37,142 nt of DNA from Nemertoderma westbladi (taxonomy: Eukaryota; Xenacoelomorpha; Nemertodermatida; Nemertodermatidae), in the NCBI GenBank assembly GCA_032718475.1, contig JAUCBJ010000907.1, positions 1 through 37,142 on the forward strand, given 5' to 3'. Positions within the stretch are counted from its first letter, which is position 1. Every line of letters begins with the position of its first letter. A program made the translations under genes and the position numbers. Positions 1 to 11,370 of this stretch are shown here, one piece after another. The notes under the pieces are model-generated. The model worked only from the letters and a program-made list of their open reading frames with translations, was not told the origin of the DNA and did not search any database.

Positions 1-2830
1 CGTTTACTTAGAATGCAAACTTACAGCTAAATCGTTTACAATCCAAACTTACAGCTAAATCGTTCACTTAGAATGTAAAAATACAGCTAAATCGTTTACA
101 ATGCAAACTTACAGCTAAATCGTTTACTTAGAATGCAAACTTACTGCTAAATCGTTTACTTAGAATGCAAACTTACAGCTAAATCGTTTACATAGCATGC
201 AAACTTACAGCTAAATTGTTTATTTGGAATGCAAACCTACAGCTAAATCCTTTACTTAGAATGCAAACTTACATCTAAATCGTTTACTTAGAATGCAAAC
301 TTACAGCTAAATCCTTTACTTAGAATGCAAACTTACATCTAAATCGTTTACTCAGAATGCAAACTTACATCTAAATCGTTTACTTAGAATGCAAACTTAC
401 AGCTAAATCGTTTACATAGCATGCAAACTTACAGCTAAATCGTTTACTTAGAATGCAAACTTACAGCTAAATCGTTTACAATCAAAACTTACAGCTAAAT
501 CGTTTACTTAGAATACAAACTTACAGCTAAATCGTTTACTTAGAATGCAAACTTACAGCTAAATCGTTTACAATCAAAACTTACAGCTAAATCGTTTACT
601 TAGAATACAAACTTACAGCTAAATCGTGTACCCAGCAGACAACAGAATGTAAATTTACAGCTAAATCGTTTAGAATGCAAACTTACAGCTAAATCGTTTA
701 TTTGGAATGCAAACTTACAGCGAAATCGTTTACTTAGAATGTAAACTTACAGCTAAATCGTTTACAATGCAAACTTACCAGTAAATCGTTTACTTAGAAT
801 GTAAACTTACAGCTAAATCGTTTACTTAGAATGCAAACTTACAGCTAAATCGATTACTTATAATGTAAACTTACAGCTAAATCGTTTACAATGCAAACTT
901 ACAGCTAAATCGTTTACTTAGAATGTAAACTTACAGCTAAATCGTTTACTTAGAATGCAAACTTACAGCTAAATCGTTTATTTGGAATGCAAACTTACAG
1001 CTAAATCGTTTATTTGGAATGCAAACGTACAGCGAAATCGTTTACTTAGAATGTAAACTTACAGCTAAATCGTTTACTTAGAATGCAAACTTACAGCTAA
1101 ATCGATTACTTATAATGTAAACTTACAGCTAAATCGTTTACAATGCAAACTTACAGCTAAATCGTTTATTTGGAATGCAAACGTACAGCGAAATCGTTTA
1201 CTTAGAATGTAAACTTACAGCTAAATCGTTTACTTAGAATGTAAACTTACAGCTAAATCGTTTACTTGGGATGTAAACTTACAGCTAAATCGTTTACAAT
1301 GCAAACTTACAGCTAAATCGTTTATTTGGAATGCAAACGTACAGCGAAATCGTTTACTTAGAATGTAAACTTACAGCTAAATCGTTTACTTAGAATGCAA
1401 ACTTACAGCTAAATCGATTACTTATAATGTAAACTTACAGCTAAATCGTTTACAATGCAAACTTACAGCTAAATCGTTTATTTGGAATGCAAACGTACAG
1501 CGAAATCGTTTACTTAGAATGTAAACTTACAGCTAAATCGTTTACTTAGAATGTAAACTTACAGCTAAATCGTTTACTTGGGATGTAAACTTACAGCTAA
1601 ATCGTTTACAATGCAAACTTACAGCTAAATCGTTTATTTGGAATGCAAACGTACAGCGAAATCGTTTACTTAGAATGTAAACTTACAGCTAAATCGTTTA
1701 CTTAGAATGCAAACGTACAGCGAAATCGTTTACTTAGAATGTAAACTTACAGCTAAATCGTTTACTTAGAATGTAAACTTACAGCTAAATCGTTTACTTG
1801 GGATGTAAACTTACAGCTAAATCGTTTACAATGCAAACTTACAGCTAAATCGTTTATTTGGAATGCAAACGTACAGCGAAATCGTTTACTTAGAATGTAA
1901 ACTTACAGCTAAATCGTTTACTTAGAATGCAAACTTACAGCTAAATCGATTACTTATAATGTAAACTTACAGCTAAATCGTTTACAATGCAAACTTACAG
2001 CTAAATCGTTTACTTAGAATGTAAACTTACAGCTAAATCGTTTACTTAGAATGCAAACTTACAGCTAAATCGTTTATTTGGAATGCAAACTTACAGCTAA
2101 ATCGTTTATTTGGAATGCAAACTTACAGCTAAATCGTTTACTTAGAATGTAAACTTACAGCTAAATCGTTTACTTGGGATGTAAACTTACAGCTAAATCG
2201 TTTACAATGCAAACTTACAGCTAAATCGTTTACTTAGAATGTAAACTTACAGCTAAATCGTTTACTTAGAATGTAAACTTACAGCTAAATCGTTTATTTG
2301 GAATGTAAACTTACAGCTAAATCGTTTACTTAGAATGTAAACTGACAGCTAAATCGTTTAGTTAGAATGCAAACTTACAGCTAAATCGTTTACTTAGAAT
2401 GCAAACATACAGCTAAATCGTTTACTTAGAATGCAAACTTACAGCTAAATCGTTTACTTAGAATGCAAACTTACAGCTAAATCGTTTACTTAGAATGCAA
2501 ACTTACAGCTAAATCGTTTACAATGCAAACTTACCGCTAAATCGTTTATCTGGAATGCAAACTTACAGCTAAATCGTCTACTTAGAATAAAAACTTACAG
2601 CTAAATCGTTTACTTAGAATGCAAACTTACAGCTAAATCGTTTACCTAGAATGCAAACTTACAGCCAAATCGTTTATTCAGATGCAAACCTACAGCTAAA
2701 TCGTTTACTTAGAAGTGTAAACTTACAGCTAATTCGTTTACTTAGAGTGCAAACTCTACAGCTAAATCGTTTACTTAAAGTGTAAACTTACAGCTAAATC
2801 GTTTATTTAGAATGCAAACTTTCACCATTC
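1..2830. repeat. Satellite array of 32-bp and 28-bp monomers with higher-order structure
   Basis: Head-to-tail copies of a 32-bp AT-rich monomer containing AAACTTACAGCTAAATCG fill the start of the window. The link to the next copy is TTTACTTAGAATGC (32-bp form) or TTTACAATGC (28-bp form, lacking TTAG). Further variants are TATTTGGAATGC, CTTGGGATGT and ATTACTTATAATGT. About 90 copies are visible. The array runs off the left edge, so its full length is unknown. The last copies (from about 2,640) carry single-base indels and fade into unique sequence near 2,830, as expected of an array edge. No reading frame survives. Confidence 0.95.
1023..2022. repeat. 156-bp higher-order repeat block inside the satellite
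   Basis: The diagnostic variant AAACGTACAGCG begins at 1023, 1179, 1335, 1491, 1647, 1711 and 1867. Every step is exactly 156 bp (4 x 32 + 28) except one of 64 bp, a truncated unit of two monomers. Two versions of the five-monomer unit alternate: one with the ATTACTTATAATGT monomer (from 1023, 1335 and 1867), one with the CTTGGGATGT monomer (from 1179, 1491 and 1711). This makes a 312-bp super-unit and implies amplification of multi-monomer blocks. Confidence 0.9.
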
Positions 2831-2900
2831 AGAGATGCGAGATGGTACCGGTAATCTTAAAGCAAAATAGTTTGCTTAAGGGGCAGAGTGTAATGGTGTA

Positions 2901-3011
2901 CCCCCCCACCCCCCACCCCCACCCCCACCCCCACCCCCCACCCCCCACCCCCCACCCCCACCCCCCCCCCCCCCCCCCTTAGTAGTAGTACTAGTAGTAC
3001 TAGTAGTACGT
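2901..3011. repeat. C-rich tract followed by an AGT/ACT-rich microsatellite
   Basis: About 78 bases are almost pure C broken by single A residues (2901-2978). They are followed by a short run of AGTAGTAGTACTAGTAGTAC type, which is self-complementary around AGTACT. The strand could form i-motif or G-quadruplex structures. It separates the satellite from unique DNA. Confidence 0.9.
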
Positions 3012-4108
3012 AGTTCACTTTGCCACTAAAGCATTATTGTCCTGTTATAAATTATATTCTATAAATCATCGTTTTGAATAATCAAAGTTTATGTGTTTAA
3101 GTTGCAACCAAAACTTACCAAAGCTTACCAAAACAATAAGAGAAACTCATTATTAGAACATAATAATTATTTTCATTTTAAGAGTAATCAGCTGTTATCT
3201 GCATCGGGTTTCCCCAGGAGATGGGTGGATTTTAATTGATTATAAATGAATTGTTGTATAAATGAATTGGATTTTAATTGCATCCAGAACCCCCCCCCCA
3301 CCCCCCCCCCCTTCCCCCCAAATTTGGTAAACTTATACTAAAAGCGAATACTTTGAAAGTAAACTTACATGAACGCGGATTTCTGAATAAACTGAATAAA
3401 CGTACCGTCAAACTGGGATATAATTGGAGGAGATGGTTGTTGGTTCTGCACGTTGCTCATTACCGATTCATCCCTTCTTTTAACACTGGTTTGTAATCGA
3501 CCAATAGTATTGCAGGGACCCCTCATTAGATAATAATGATGAATAAGTCGGTTGTTTGTTGTCAATGTCAATACAAACAAAACTACCGATACTGGTAGAG
3601 GCGCTTGGAATTGTGCTGGCATTTGCACAACTGCCGTCTAGAAACAGAATGAAAAGGTTTTGTACTGCAGAATAGCAGAAATCACAAATTAACAGGTGCG
3701 AGGCATTGCTTACCCAACCCATGGTCCACCATCGATCGTTCAGCCATGGATCAGATAGTTGGACGGATCCAATGGAAAAAATATAATTTCCCGTTGGTAA
3801 ATTGAGTGAGAAAAACATGACGTATATCAGAAACACAACCGGAAATCAATTTATTGAAAAATAAGTAAATCCAGGGTTTCAATAACAAAGCAGCGTAATA
3901 AAGAACACGACTTTCACTTGGAAATATCGTATCTAAAATATTATATTGTTCTTTATGAAACTCTATGGCCTTTAAGTACTGAAAAAAAATAAGCGAAAAA
4001 CGCTACCTTATACAACTAACAAATCTTTGTGTAAACATTTTGTAAAGGAGTAAAAATCATCTCATATATAACAACATCTTCGCCATTATTATAACTAATT
4101 TTTTGTTG
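3012..4108. other. Gene-free spacer with a second poly(C) tract
   Basis: AT-rich DNA with a C run at 3290-3318. A minus-strand open frame of 118 codons lies at 3480-3836 and overlaps another at 3365-3628. Neither shows a domain I recognise, a convincing splice context or a plausible partner, so I do not call a gene. Confidence 0.6.
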
Positions 4109-7100
4109 AGTGGAAGATCACCCATGGTGGTGAACAGGCATTCCTTTAGGAAACATAGTGGAAGGGTTTATTATGGAAGATCACCCATGGTGGTGAACAG
4201 GCATTCCTTTAGGAAACAGAGTGGAAGGGTTTACTGTGGAAGATCACCCATGGTGATGAACAGGCATTCCTTTAGGAAACATAGTGGAAGGGTTTACTGT
4301 GGAAGATCACCCATGGTGATGAACAGGCATTCCTTTAGGAAACATAGTGGAAGGGTTTACTGTGGAAGATCACCCATGGTGATGAACAGGCATTCCTTTA
4401 GGAAACATAGTGGAAGGGTTTACTGTGGAAGATCACCCATGGTGATGAACAGGCATTCCTTTAGGAAACATAGTGGAAGGGTTTACTGTGGAAGATCACC
4501 CATGGTGGTGAACAGGCATTCCTTTAGGAAACATAGTGGAAGGGTTTATTATGGAAGATCACCCATGGTGGTGAACAGGCATTCCTTTAGGAAACAGAGT
4601 GGAAGGGTTTACTGTGGAAGATCACCCATGGTGATGAACAGGCATTCCTTTAGGAAACAGAGTGGAAGGGTTTACTGTGGAAGATCACCCATGGTGATGA
4701 ACAGGCATTCCTTTAGGAAACATAGTGGAAGGGTTTACTGTGGAAGATCACCCATGGTGATGAACAGGCATTCCTTTAGGAAACATAGTGGAAGGGTTTA
4801 CTGTGGAAGATCACCCATGGTGGTGAACAGGCATTCCTTTAGGAAACATAGTGGAAGGGTTTATTATGGAAGATCACCCATGGTGGTGAACAGGCATTCC
4901 TTTAGGAAACAGAGTGGAAGGGTTTACTGTGGAAGATCACCCATGGTGATGAACAGGCATTCCTTTAGGAAACATAGTGGAAGGGTTTACTGTGGAAGAT
5001 CACCCATGGTGGTGAACAGGCATTCCTTTAGGAAACAGAGTGGAAGGGTTTACTATGGAAGATCACCCATGGTGGTGAACAGGCATTCCTTTAGGAAACA
5101 GAGTGGAAGGGTTTACTGTGGAAGATCACCCATGGTGATGAACAGGCATTCCTTTAGGAAACATAGTGGAAGGGTTTACTGTGGAAGATCACCCATGGTG
5201 GTGAACAGGCATTCCTTTATGAAACAGAGTGGAAGGGTTTACTGTGGAAGATCACCCATGGTGGTGAACAGGCATTCCTTTAGGAAACAGAGTGGAAGGG
5301 TTTACTGTGGAAGATCACCCATGGTGGTGAACAGGTATTCCTTTAGGAAACAGAGTGGAAGGGTTTACTGTGGAAGATCACCCATGGTGGTGAACAGGCA
5401 TTCCGTTAGGAAACAGAGTGGAAGGGTTTACTGTGGAAGATCACCCATGGTGGTGAACAGGCATTCCGTTAGGAAACAGAGTGGAAGGGTTTACTGTGGA
5501 AGATCACCCATGGTGGTGAACAGGCATTCCGTTAGGAAACAGAGTGGAAGGGTTTACTGTGGAAGATCACCCATGGTGGTGAACAGGCATTCCTTTATGA
5601 AACAGAGTGGAAGGGTTTACTGTGGAAGATCACCCATGGTGGTGAACAGGCATTCCTTTAGGAAACAGAGTGGAAGGGTTTACTGTGGAAGATCACCCAT
5701 GGTGGTGAACAGGCATTCCGTTAGGAAACAGAGTGGAAGGGTTTACTGTGGAAGATCACCCATGGTGGTGAACAGGCATTCCTTTGGGAAACAGAGTGGA
5801 AGGGTTTACTGTGGAAGATCACCCATGGTGGTGAACAGGCATTCCTTTAGGAAACAGAGTGGAAGGGTTTACTGTGGAAGATCACCCATGGTGGTGAACA
5901 GGCATTCCTTTAGGAAACAGAGTGGAAGGGTTTACTGTGGAAGATCACCCATGGTGGTGAACAGGCATTCCTTTAGGAAACAGAGTGGAAGGGTTTACTG
6001 TGGAAGATCACCCATGGTGGTGAACAGGCATTCTTTAGGAAACAGAGTGGAAGGGTTTACTGTGGAAGATCACCCATGGTGGTGAACAGGCATTCCTTTA
6101 GGACGCAGAGTGGAAGGGTTTACTGTGGAAGATCATCAATGGTGGTGAACAGGCATTCCTTTAGGAAACAGAGTGGAACGGTTTACTGTGGAAGATCACC
6201 CATGGTGGTAACAGGTATTCCTTTAGGAAACAGAGTTGAACGGTTTACTGTGGAAGATCACCCATGGTGGTAACAGGTATTCCTTTAGGAAACAGTGTGG
6301 AAGGGTTTACTGTGGAAGCTCACCCATGGAGGTGAACAGGCATTCCTGTAGGAAACAGAGTGGAAGGGTTTACTGTGGAAGATCACCCATGGTTGGGAAC
6401 AGGCATTCCTTTAGGACACAGAGTGGATGGGTTTACTGTGGAAGATCACCCATGGTGGTAAACAGGCATTCCTGTAGGAAACAGAGTGGAAGGGTTTACT
6501 GTGGAAGATCACCCATGGTTGTGAACAGGCATTCCTTTAGGACACAGAGTGGAAGGGTTTACTGTGGAAGATATCCCATGGTGGTGGACCGGCATTCCTG
6601 TACGAAACAGAGTGGAAGGTTTTACTGTGGAAGATCACCCATGGTGGTTAACAGGCGTTCCTTTAGGAAAAAGAGTGGAAGGTTTGACTGTGGAAGATCA
6701 CCCATCCATAGTGGTAAACAGGCGTTCCTTTAGGAAGCAGAGTGAAAGGCTTTACTGTGGAAGATCACCCATGGTGGTGAACAGGCATTCCTTTAGGAAA
6801 CAGAGTTGAAGGGTTTACTGTGGAAGATAAACCATGGTGGTGAACAGGCATTCCTTTAGGAAACAGAGTTGAAGGGTTTACTGTGGAAGATTACCCATGG
6901 TGGTGAACAGGCATTCCTTTAGGAAACAGAGTGGAAGGGTTTACTGTGGAAGATAAACCATGGTGGTGAACAGGCATTCCTTTAGGAAACAGAGTGGAAG
7001 GGTTTACTGTGGAAGATAAACCATGGTGGTGAACAGGCATTCCTTTAGGAAACAGAGTTGAAGGGTTTACTGTGGAAGATTACCCATGGTGGTAACAGGT

Positions 7101-7400
7101 ATTCCTTTAGGAAACAGAGTTGAAGGGTTTACTGTGGAAGATTACCCATGTTGGTAACAGGTATTCCTTTAGGAAACAGAGTGGAACGGTTTACTGTGGA
7201 AGATCACCCATGGTGGTAACAGGTATTCCTTTAGGAAACAGTGTGGAAGGGTTTACTGTGGAAGCTCACCCATGGAGGTGAACAGGCATTCCTTTAGGAC
7301 ACAGAGTGGAAGGGTTTACTGTGGAAGATCACCCATCCATGGTGGTAAACAGGCGTTCCTTTAGGAAGCAGAGTGAAAGGCTTTACTGTGGAAGTTTGAA
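4109..7400. repeat. 63-bp minisatellite, main block
   Basis: About 50 tandem copies of a 63-bp unit that includes GTGGAAGATCACCCATGG and CATTCCTTTAGGAAACAG. Because 63 is divisible by three, one frame stays open for 660 codons (4103-6085), as 21-residue repeats of GRSPMVVNRHSFRKQSGRVYC type. Differences between copies mostly change the amino acid (V/M, H/Q, Y/C, F/V/L, R/M), which argues against protein selection. The first copies show a five-to-six-unit higher-order order; later copies are more uniform. A one-base loss near 6033 breaks the frame, and copies decay toward 7,400. Each unit holds two small dyads, TTCCT-TT-AGGAA and TCACC-CATGGT-GGTGA. Confidence 0.92.
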
Positions 7401-7603
7401 GAAATACATACATAAAATGTCATTAAAGGACAACAAAAGTCATTAAAGGGACAACAAAAGTCATTATGCACAATTCGTAAAAAAAGGAGGACAAAAAAAG
7501 TCAAATAAATGGACATAAAAAATCACTGCCGTTAAATTTTTAACCCAAGATCTTCAGTATGAGTTGAATAAGAATGTCGATCTGTTTTTTGACAATCTTG
7601 TGT

Positions 7604-7675
7604 GGCTTGTTGGTCTAGTGGCATGATTCTCGCTTAGGGTGCGAGAGGTCCCGGGTTCGACTCCCGGACAAGCCC
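7604..7675 (+). tRNA. tRNA-Pro (anticodon AGG), copy 1
   Basis: A complete 72-nt cloverleaf. The acceptor stem GGCTTGT (7604-7610) pairs with ACAAGCC (7668-7674) and C7675 is the discriminator. The anticodon stem CTCGC/GCGAG holds the loop TTAGGGT with anticodon AGG at 7636-7638, reading CCU and, as inosine, other CCN proline codons. The T arm is CCGGG-TTCGACT-CCCGG. The internal promoter boxes are intact: A box TGGTCTAGTGG, B box GGTTCGACTCC. There is no intron. CCA is not encoded, as normal for eukaryotes. The gene looks functional and is identical to the copy at 10041. Confidence 0.96.
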
Positions 7676-7680
7676 TTCAG

Positions 7681-7689
7681 TTTTTTTTT
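7681..7689 (+). terminator. RNA polymerase III terminator of tRNA-Pro copy 1
   Basis: A run of nine T residues begins six bases after the tRNA 3' end, the usual Pol III stop signal. Confidence 0.85.
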
Positions 7690-8100
7690 AGCAATATTGA
7701 AATATTTCAATTGATTGGGGCCCAGATAAATAGATTGACTAGAGTTAGGTTAGAGCTAGAGCTGGTGATTGTTTACTTTATAATAGCAAAAGGATTAGGT
7801 ACGAATTTGGTCTGTTTCCCTTTTATAAACATGATAAAGAGCGAGAAAATTTGTAAGAGCTAGCCTTTATTTATTTAATCCACTTAAATAAACTTGACGT
7901 TACGAAATTATACGAATGCTATGGACGGCACCGCATAACCTTTTATCGGACATTAGTAATTATTTTGTTGAATTCATTGTGGCGCTTTAGTCTGCTCTGT
8001 AACTTGTAGGCCTGAATGTTGGCTAATGTTCCTTTGGTTTTCATTTCGTTCCTTCGAAGTTACTGTTTTAATTCGTCATGAGTAACCCACGAGGGGATGG

Positions 8101-8298
8101 ACCCATGGTGGTGAACAGGCATTCCTTTAGGAAACCGAGTTGAAGGGTTTACTGTGGAAGATTACCCATGGTGGTGAACGGAAACAGAGTGGAAGGGTTT
8201 ACTGTGGAAGATAAACCATGGTGGTGAACAGGCATTCCTTTAGGAAACCGAGTTGAAGGGTTTACTGTGGAAGATTGCCCATGGTGGTGAACGGAAAC
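8101..8298. repeat. 63-bp minisatellite, second block
   Basis: Several copies of the same unit, some shortened to the junction GGTGAACGGAAACAG, which lacks the CAGGCATTCCTTTA part. The block ends at the LINE insertion. Confidence 0.88.
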
Positions 8299-8656
8299 TA
8301 CTACTAGGATCGGCATGCTGCATTGCAGCTGCATTTTTAAGAATGCTGTGCCGGCTTGTCAACAAAATTGCACCGCCACAACTCCCTATCACCCATGACA
8401 TTTGCTAGATCATCCGCATCTTTAAGGCCAGTGTCCTTTAAGATGCGTCTCAAGAAAGTCATGGGCTGTCCACCATGCTTATTCACTCCATGAGGCTGCC
8501 AAAGTACAAGATTATGCACTGGCTGGTCCTCACGGCGAAAGCAATGTCCTGCAAAGCGGAGGCGATTTTGTTCTAGTGTCAAGCTTGGGGGAACCAATGA
8601 GACACCTCCAATGTTATATAGTGTCTGGTTGGAGATGTGTGCATTGTACTTGACAC
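8299..8656 (-). mobile_element. 5'-truncated non-LTR retrotransposon (LINE) 3' end inserted in the minisatellite
   Basis: Read on the minus strand, this encodes the last 106 or so residues of a LINE reverse transcriptase polyprotein: NAHISNQTLYNIGGVSL, then LTLEQNRLRFAGHCFRR, then a stop at 8337. A short 3' end with a TAGTAGTA tail follows. The piece is flanked by direct repeats AACGGAAAC (8290-8298 and 8657-8665), and the uninterrupted GAACGGAAACAG junction occurs in neighbouring minisatellite copies. This is a clean target-site duplication. The same family is present at 20055-20493. The polymerase core is absent, so the copy is dead. Confidence 0.88.
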
Positions 8657-9826
8657 AACGGAAACAGAGTAGAAGGGTTTACTGTGGAAGATAAATCATG
8701 GTGGTGAACAGACATACCTTTAGGAAAATGACTGGATGGGTTTACTGTGGAAGATCACCCATGGTGGTGAACAGGCATTCCTTTAGGAAACCGAGTTGAA
8801 GGGTTTACTGTGGAAGATTACCCATAGTGGTGAACGGAAACAGAGTGGAAGGGTTTACTGTGGAAGATAAACCATGGTGGTGAACAGACATACCTTTAGG
8901 AAACAGAGTGGAAGGGTTTACTGTGGAAGATCACCCATGGTGGTAACAGGTATTCCTTTAGGAAACAGAGTGGAACGGTTTACTGTGGAAAATCACCCAT
9001 GGTGGTAACAGGTATTCCTTTAGGAAACAGAGTGGTAGGGTTTACTGTGGAAGGTCACCCATGGAGGTGAACAGGCATTCCTTTAGGAAACAGAGTGGAG
9101 GGGTTTACTGTGGAAGATCATCCATGGTGGTGAACAGGCATTCCTTTAGGAAACAGAGTGGAACGGTTTACTGTGGAAGATCACCCATGGTGGAAACAGG
9201 TATTCCTTTAGGAAACAGAGTAGAATGGTTTACTGTGGAAGATCACCCATGGTGGTAACAGGTATTCCTTTAGGAAACAGAGTAGAACGGTTTACTGTGG
9301 AAGATCACCCATGGTGGTAACAGGTATTCCTTTAGGAAACAGTGTGGAAGGGTTTACTGTGGAAGCTCACCCATGGAGGTGAACAGGCATTCCTGTAGGA
9401 AACAGAGTGGAAGGGTTTACTGTGGAAGATCACCCATGGTTGTGAACAGGCATTCCTTTAGGACACAGAGTGGAAGGGTTTACTGTGGAAGATCACCCAT
9501 GGTGGTAAACAGGCATTCCTGTAGGAAACAGAGTGGAAGGGTTTACTGTGGAAGATCACCCATGGTTGTGAACAGGCATTCCTTTAGGACACAGAGTGGA
9601 AGGGTTTACTGTGGAAGATCACCCATGGTGGTAAACAGGCATTCCTGTAGGAAACAGAGTGGAAGGGTTTACTGTGGAAGATCACCCATGGTGGTTAACA
9701 GGCGTTCCTTTAGGAAAAAGAGTGGAAGGGTTGACTGTGGAAGATCACCCATCCATGGTGGTAAACAGGCGTTCCTTTAGGAAGCAGAGTGAAAGGCTTT
9801 ACTGTGGAAGTACAAGTACAACTGTG
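8657..9826. repeat. 63-bp minisatellite, third block
   Basis: The array resumes after the LINE insertion. Its distal part (from about 9360) shares variants with the 6300-6740 part of the main block, including CATTCCTGTAGG and GGACACAG copies and the terminal CCATCCATGGTGG. This supports a large duplication that included minisatellite as well as the tRNA segment. Confidence 0.9.
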
Positions 9827-10040
9827 GAAGTTTGAAGAAATACATACATAAAAAGTCATTAAAGGACAACAAAAGTCATTAAAGGGACAACAAAAGTCAT
9901 TATGCACAATTCGTAAAAAAAGGAGGACAAAAAAAGTCAAATAAATGGACATAAAAAATCACTGCCGTTAACTTTTTAACCCAAGATCTTCAGTATGAGT
10001 TGAATAAGAATGTCGATCTGTTTTTTTGACAATCTTGTGT

Positions 10041-10112
10041 GGCTTGTTGGTCTAGTGGCATGATTCTCGCTTAGGGTGCGAGAGGTCCCGGGTTCGACTC
10101 CCGGACAAGCCC
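10041..10112 (+). tRNA. tRNA-Pro (anticodon AGG), copy 2
   Basis: Identical over all 72 nt to the gene at 7604-7675, with the same cloverleaf, A and B boxes and AGG anticodon. The flanks have diverged while the tRNA has not, consistent with recent duplication, selection, or both. Confidence 0.96.
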
Positions 10113-10117
10113 TTCAG

Positions 10118-10124
10118 TTTTTTT
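10118..10124 (+). terminator. RNA polymerase III terminator of tRNA-Pro copy 2
   Basis: A run of seven T residues five bases after the tRNA 3' end. Confidence 0.8.
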
Positions 10125-10534
10125 AGCAAAATTGAAATATTTCAATTGAATGGGGCCCAGATAAATAGATTGACTAGAGTTAGGTTAGAGCTAGAGCTGG
10201 TGATTGTTTACTTTATAATAGCAAAAGGATTAGGTACGAATTTGGTCTGTTTCCCTTTTATAAAAATGATAAAGCGCGAGAAAATTTGTAAGAGCTAGCT
10301 AGCATTTATTTATTTAATCCACTTAAATAAACTTGACGTTACGCAATTATTCGAATGCTATGGACGGCACCGCATAACCTTTTATCGGACATTAGTAATT
10401 ATTTTGTTGAATTGATTGTGCCGCTTTAGTCTGCTCTGTAACTTGTAGGCCTGAATGTTGGATATTGTTCCTTTGGTTTTCATTTCGTTCCTTCGAAGTT
10501 ACTGTTTTAATTCGTCATGAGGAACCCACGAGGG

Positions 10535-11370
10535 GATGGAGGTTACCCATGGTGGTGAACAGGCATTCCTTTAGGAAACCGAGTTGAAGGGTTTACTGTG
10601 GAAGATTACCCATGGTGGTGAACGGAAACAGAGTGGAAAGGTTTACTGTGGAAGATCACCCATGGTGGTGAACAGGCATTCCTTTAGGAAACCGAGTTGA
10701 AGGGTTTACTGTGGAAGATCACCCATGGTGGTAACAGGTATTCCTTTAGGAAACAGAGTGGAACGGTTTACTGTGGAAGATCACCCATGGTGGTGAACAG
10801 GCATTCCTTTAGGAAACCGAGTTGAAGGGTTTACTGTGGAAGATTACCCATGGTGGTGCAACGGAAACAGAGTGGAAAGGTTTACTGTGGAAGATCACCC
10901 ATGGTGGTGAACAGGCATTCCTTTAGGAAATCGAGTGGAAGGGTTTACTGTGGAAGATCACCCATGGTGGTGAACAGGCATTCCTTTAGGAACAGAGTGG
11001 AAGGGTTTACTGTGGAAGATCACCCATGGTGGTGTACAGGCATTCCTTTAGGAAACCGAGTGGAAGGGTTTACTGTGGAAGATTGCATTGCCCATGCTGG
11101 TGACAGGATTCCTTTAGGAAACAGAGTGGAAGGGTTTACTGTGGAAGATCACCCATGGTGGTGAACAGGCATTCCTTTAGGAAACAGAGTGGAGGGGTTT
11201 ACTGTGGAAGATCACCCATGGTGGTGAACAGGCATTCCTTTAGGACACAGAGTGGAAGGGTTTACTGTGGAAGATCATCCATGGTGGTGAACAGGCATTC
11301 CTTTAGGAAACAGAGTGGAAGGGTTTACTGTGGAAGATCACCCATGGTGGTGAACAGGTATTCCTTGGCT
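10535..11370. repeat. 63-bp minisatellite, fourth block
   Basis: About 13 copies, several with single-base indels or the shortened GAACGGAAAC junction. The array ends abruptly at ATTCCTTGGC near 11370 and passes into unique DNA. Confidence 0.9.

Larger units (their letters stand above)
7391..8100. repeat. Duplicated segment of about 710 bp carrying tRNA-Pro, copy 1
   Basis: Non-satellite sequence from GAAGTTTGAAGAAATAC to CACGAGGGGATGG recurs at 9827-10534 with few substitutions and small indels. It begins with three short repeats of AAAGTCATTAAAGG, then a tRNA gene, then about 420 bp without a gene. Minisatellite flanks both sides, so the likely history is tandem duplication of a composite block of about 2.44 kb by unequal exchange in the minisatellite. 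Confidence 0.9.
9827..10534. repeat. Duplicated segment of about 710 bp carrying tRNA-Pro, copy 2
   Basis: Second copy of the segment at 7391-8100. Differences include a seven- instead of nine-T terminator, AAAATTG for AATATTG just after it, an extra AGCT near 10299 and scattered substitutions. The tRNA itself is unchanged. Confidence 0.9.

Noticed and set aside
1-2830. CRISPR or telomere array
   Set aside because: Monomers are contiguous and vary by substitution; the unit is neither a telomere motif nor a repeat-spacer pattern.
3365-3836. Minus-strand frames of 87 and 118 codons
   Set aside because: They overlap in different frames, have no domain and sit among simple repeats.
4103-6085. 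A 660-residue repetitive protein gene
   Set aside because: The frame exists only because the minisatellite period is 63 bp. Unit differences are mainly amino-acid changing, there is no gene context, and the same unit is out of frame in later blocks.
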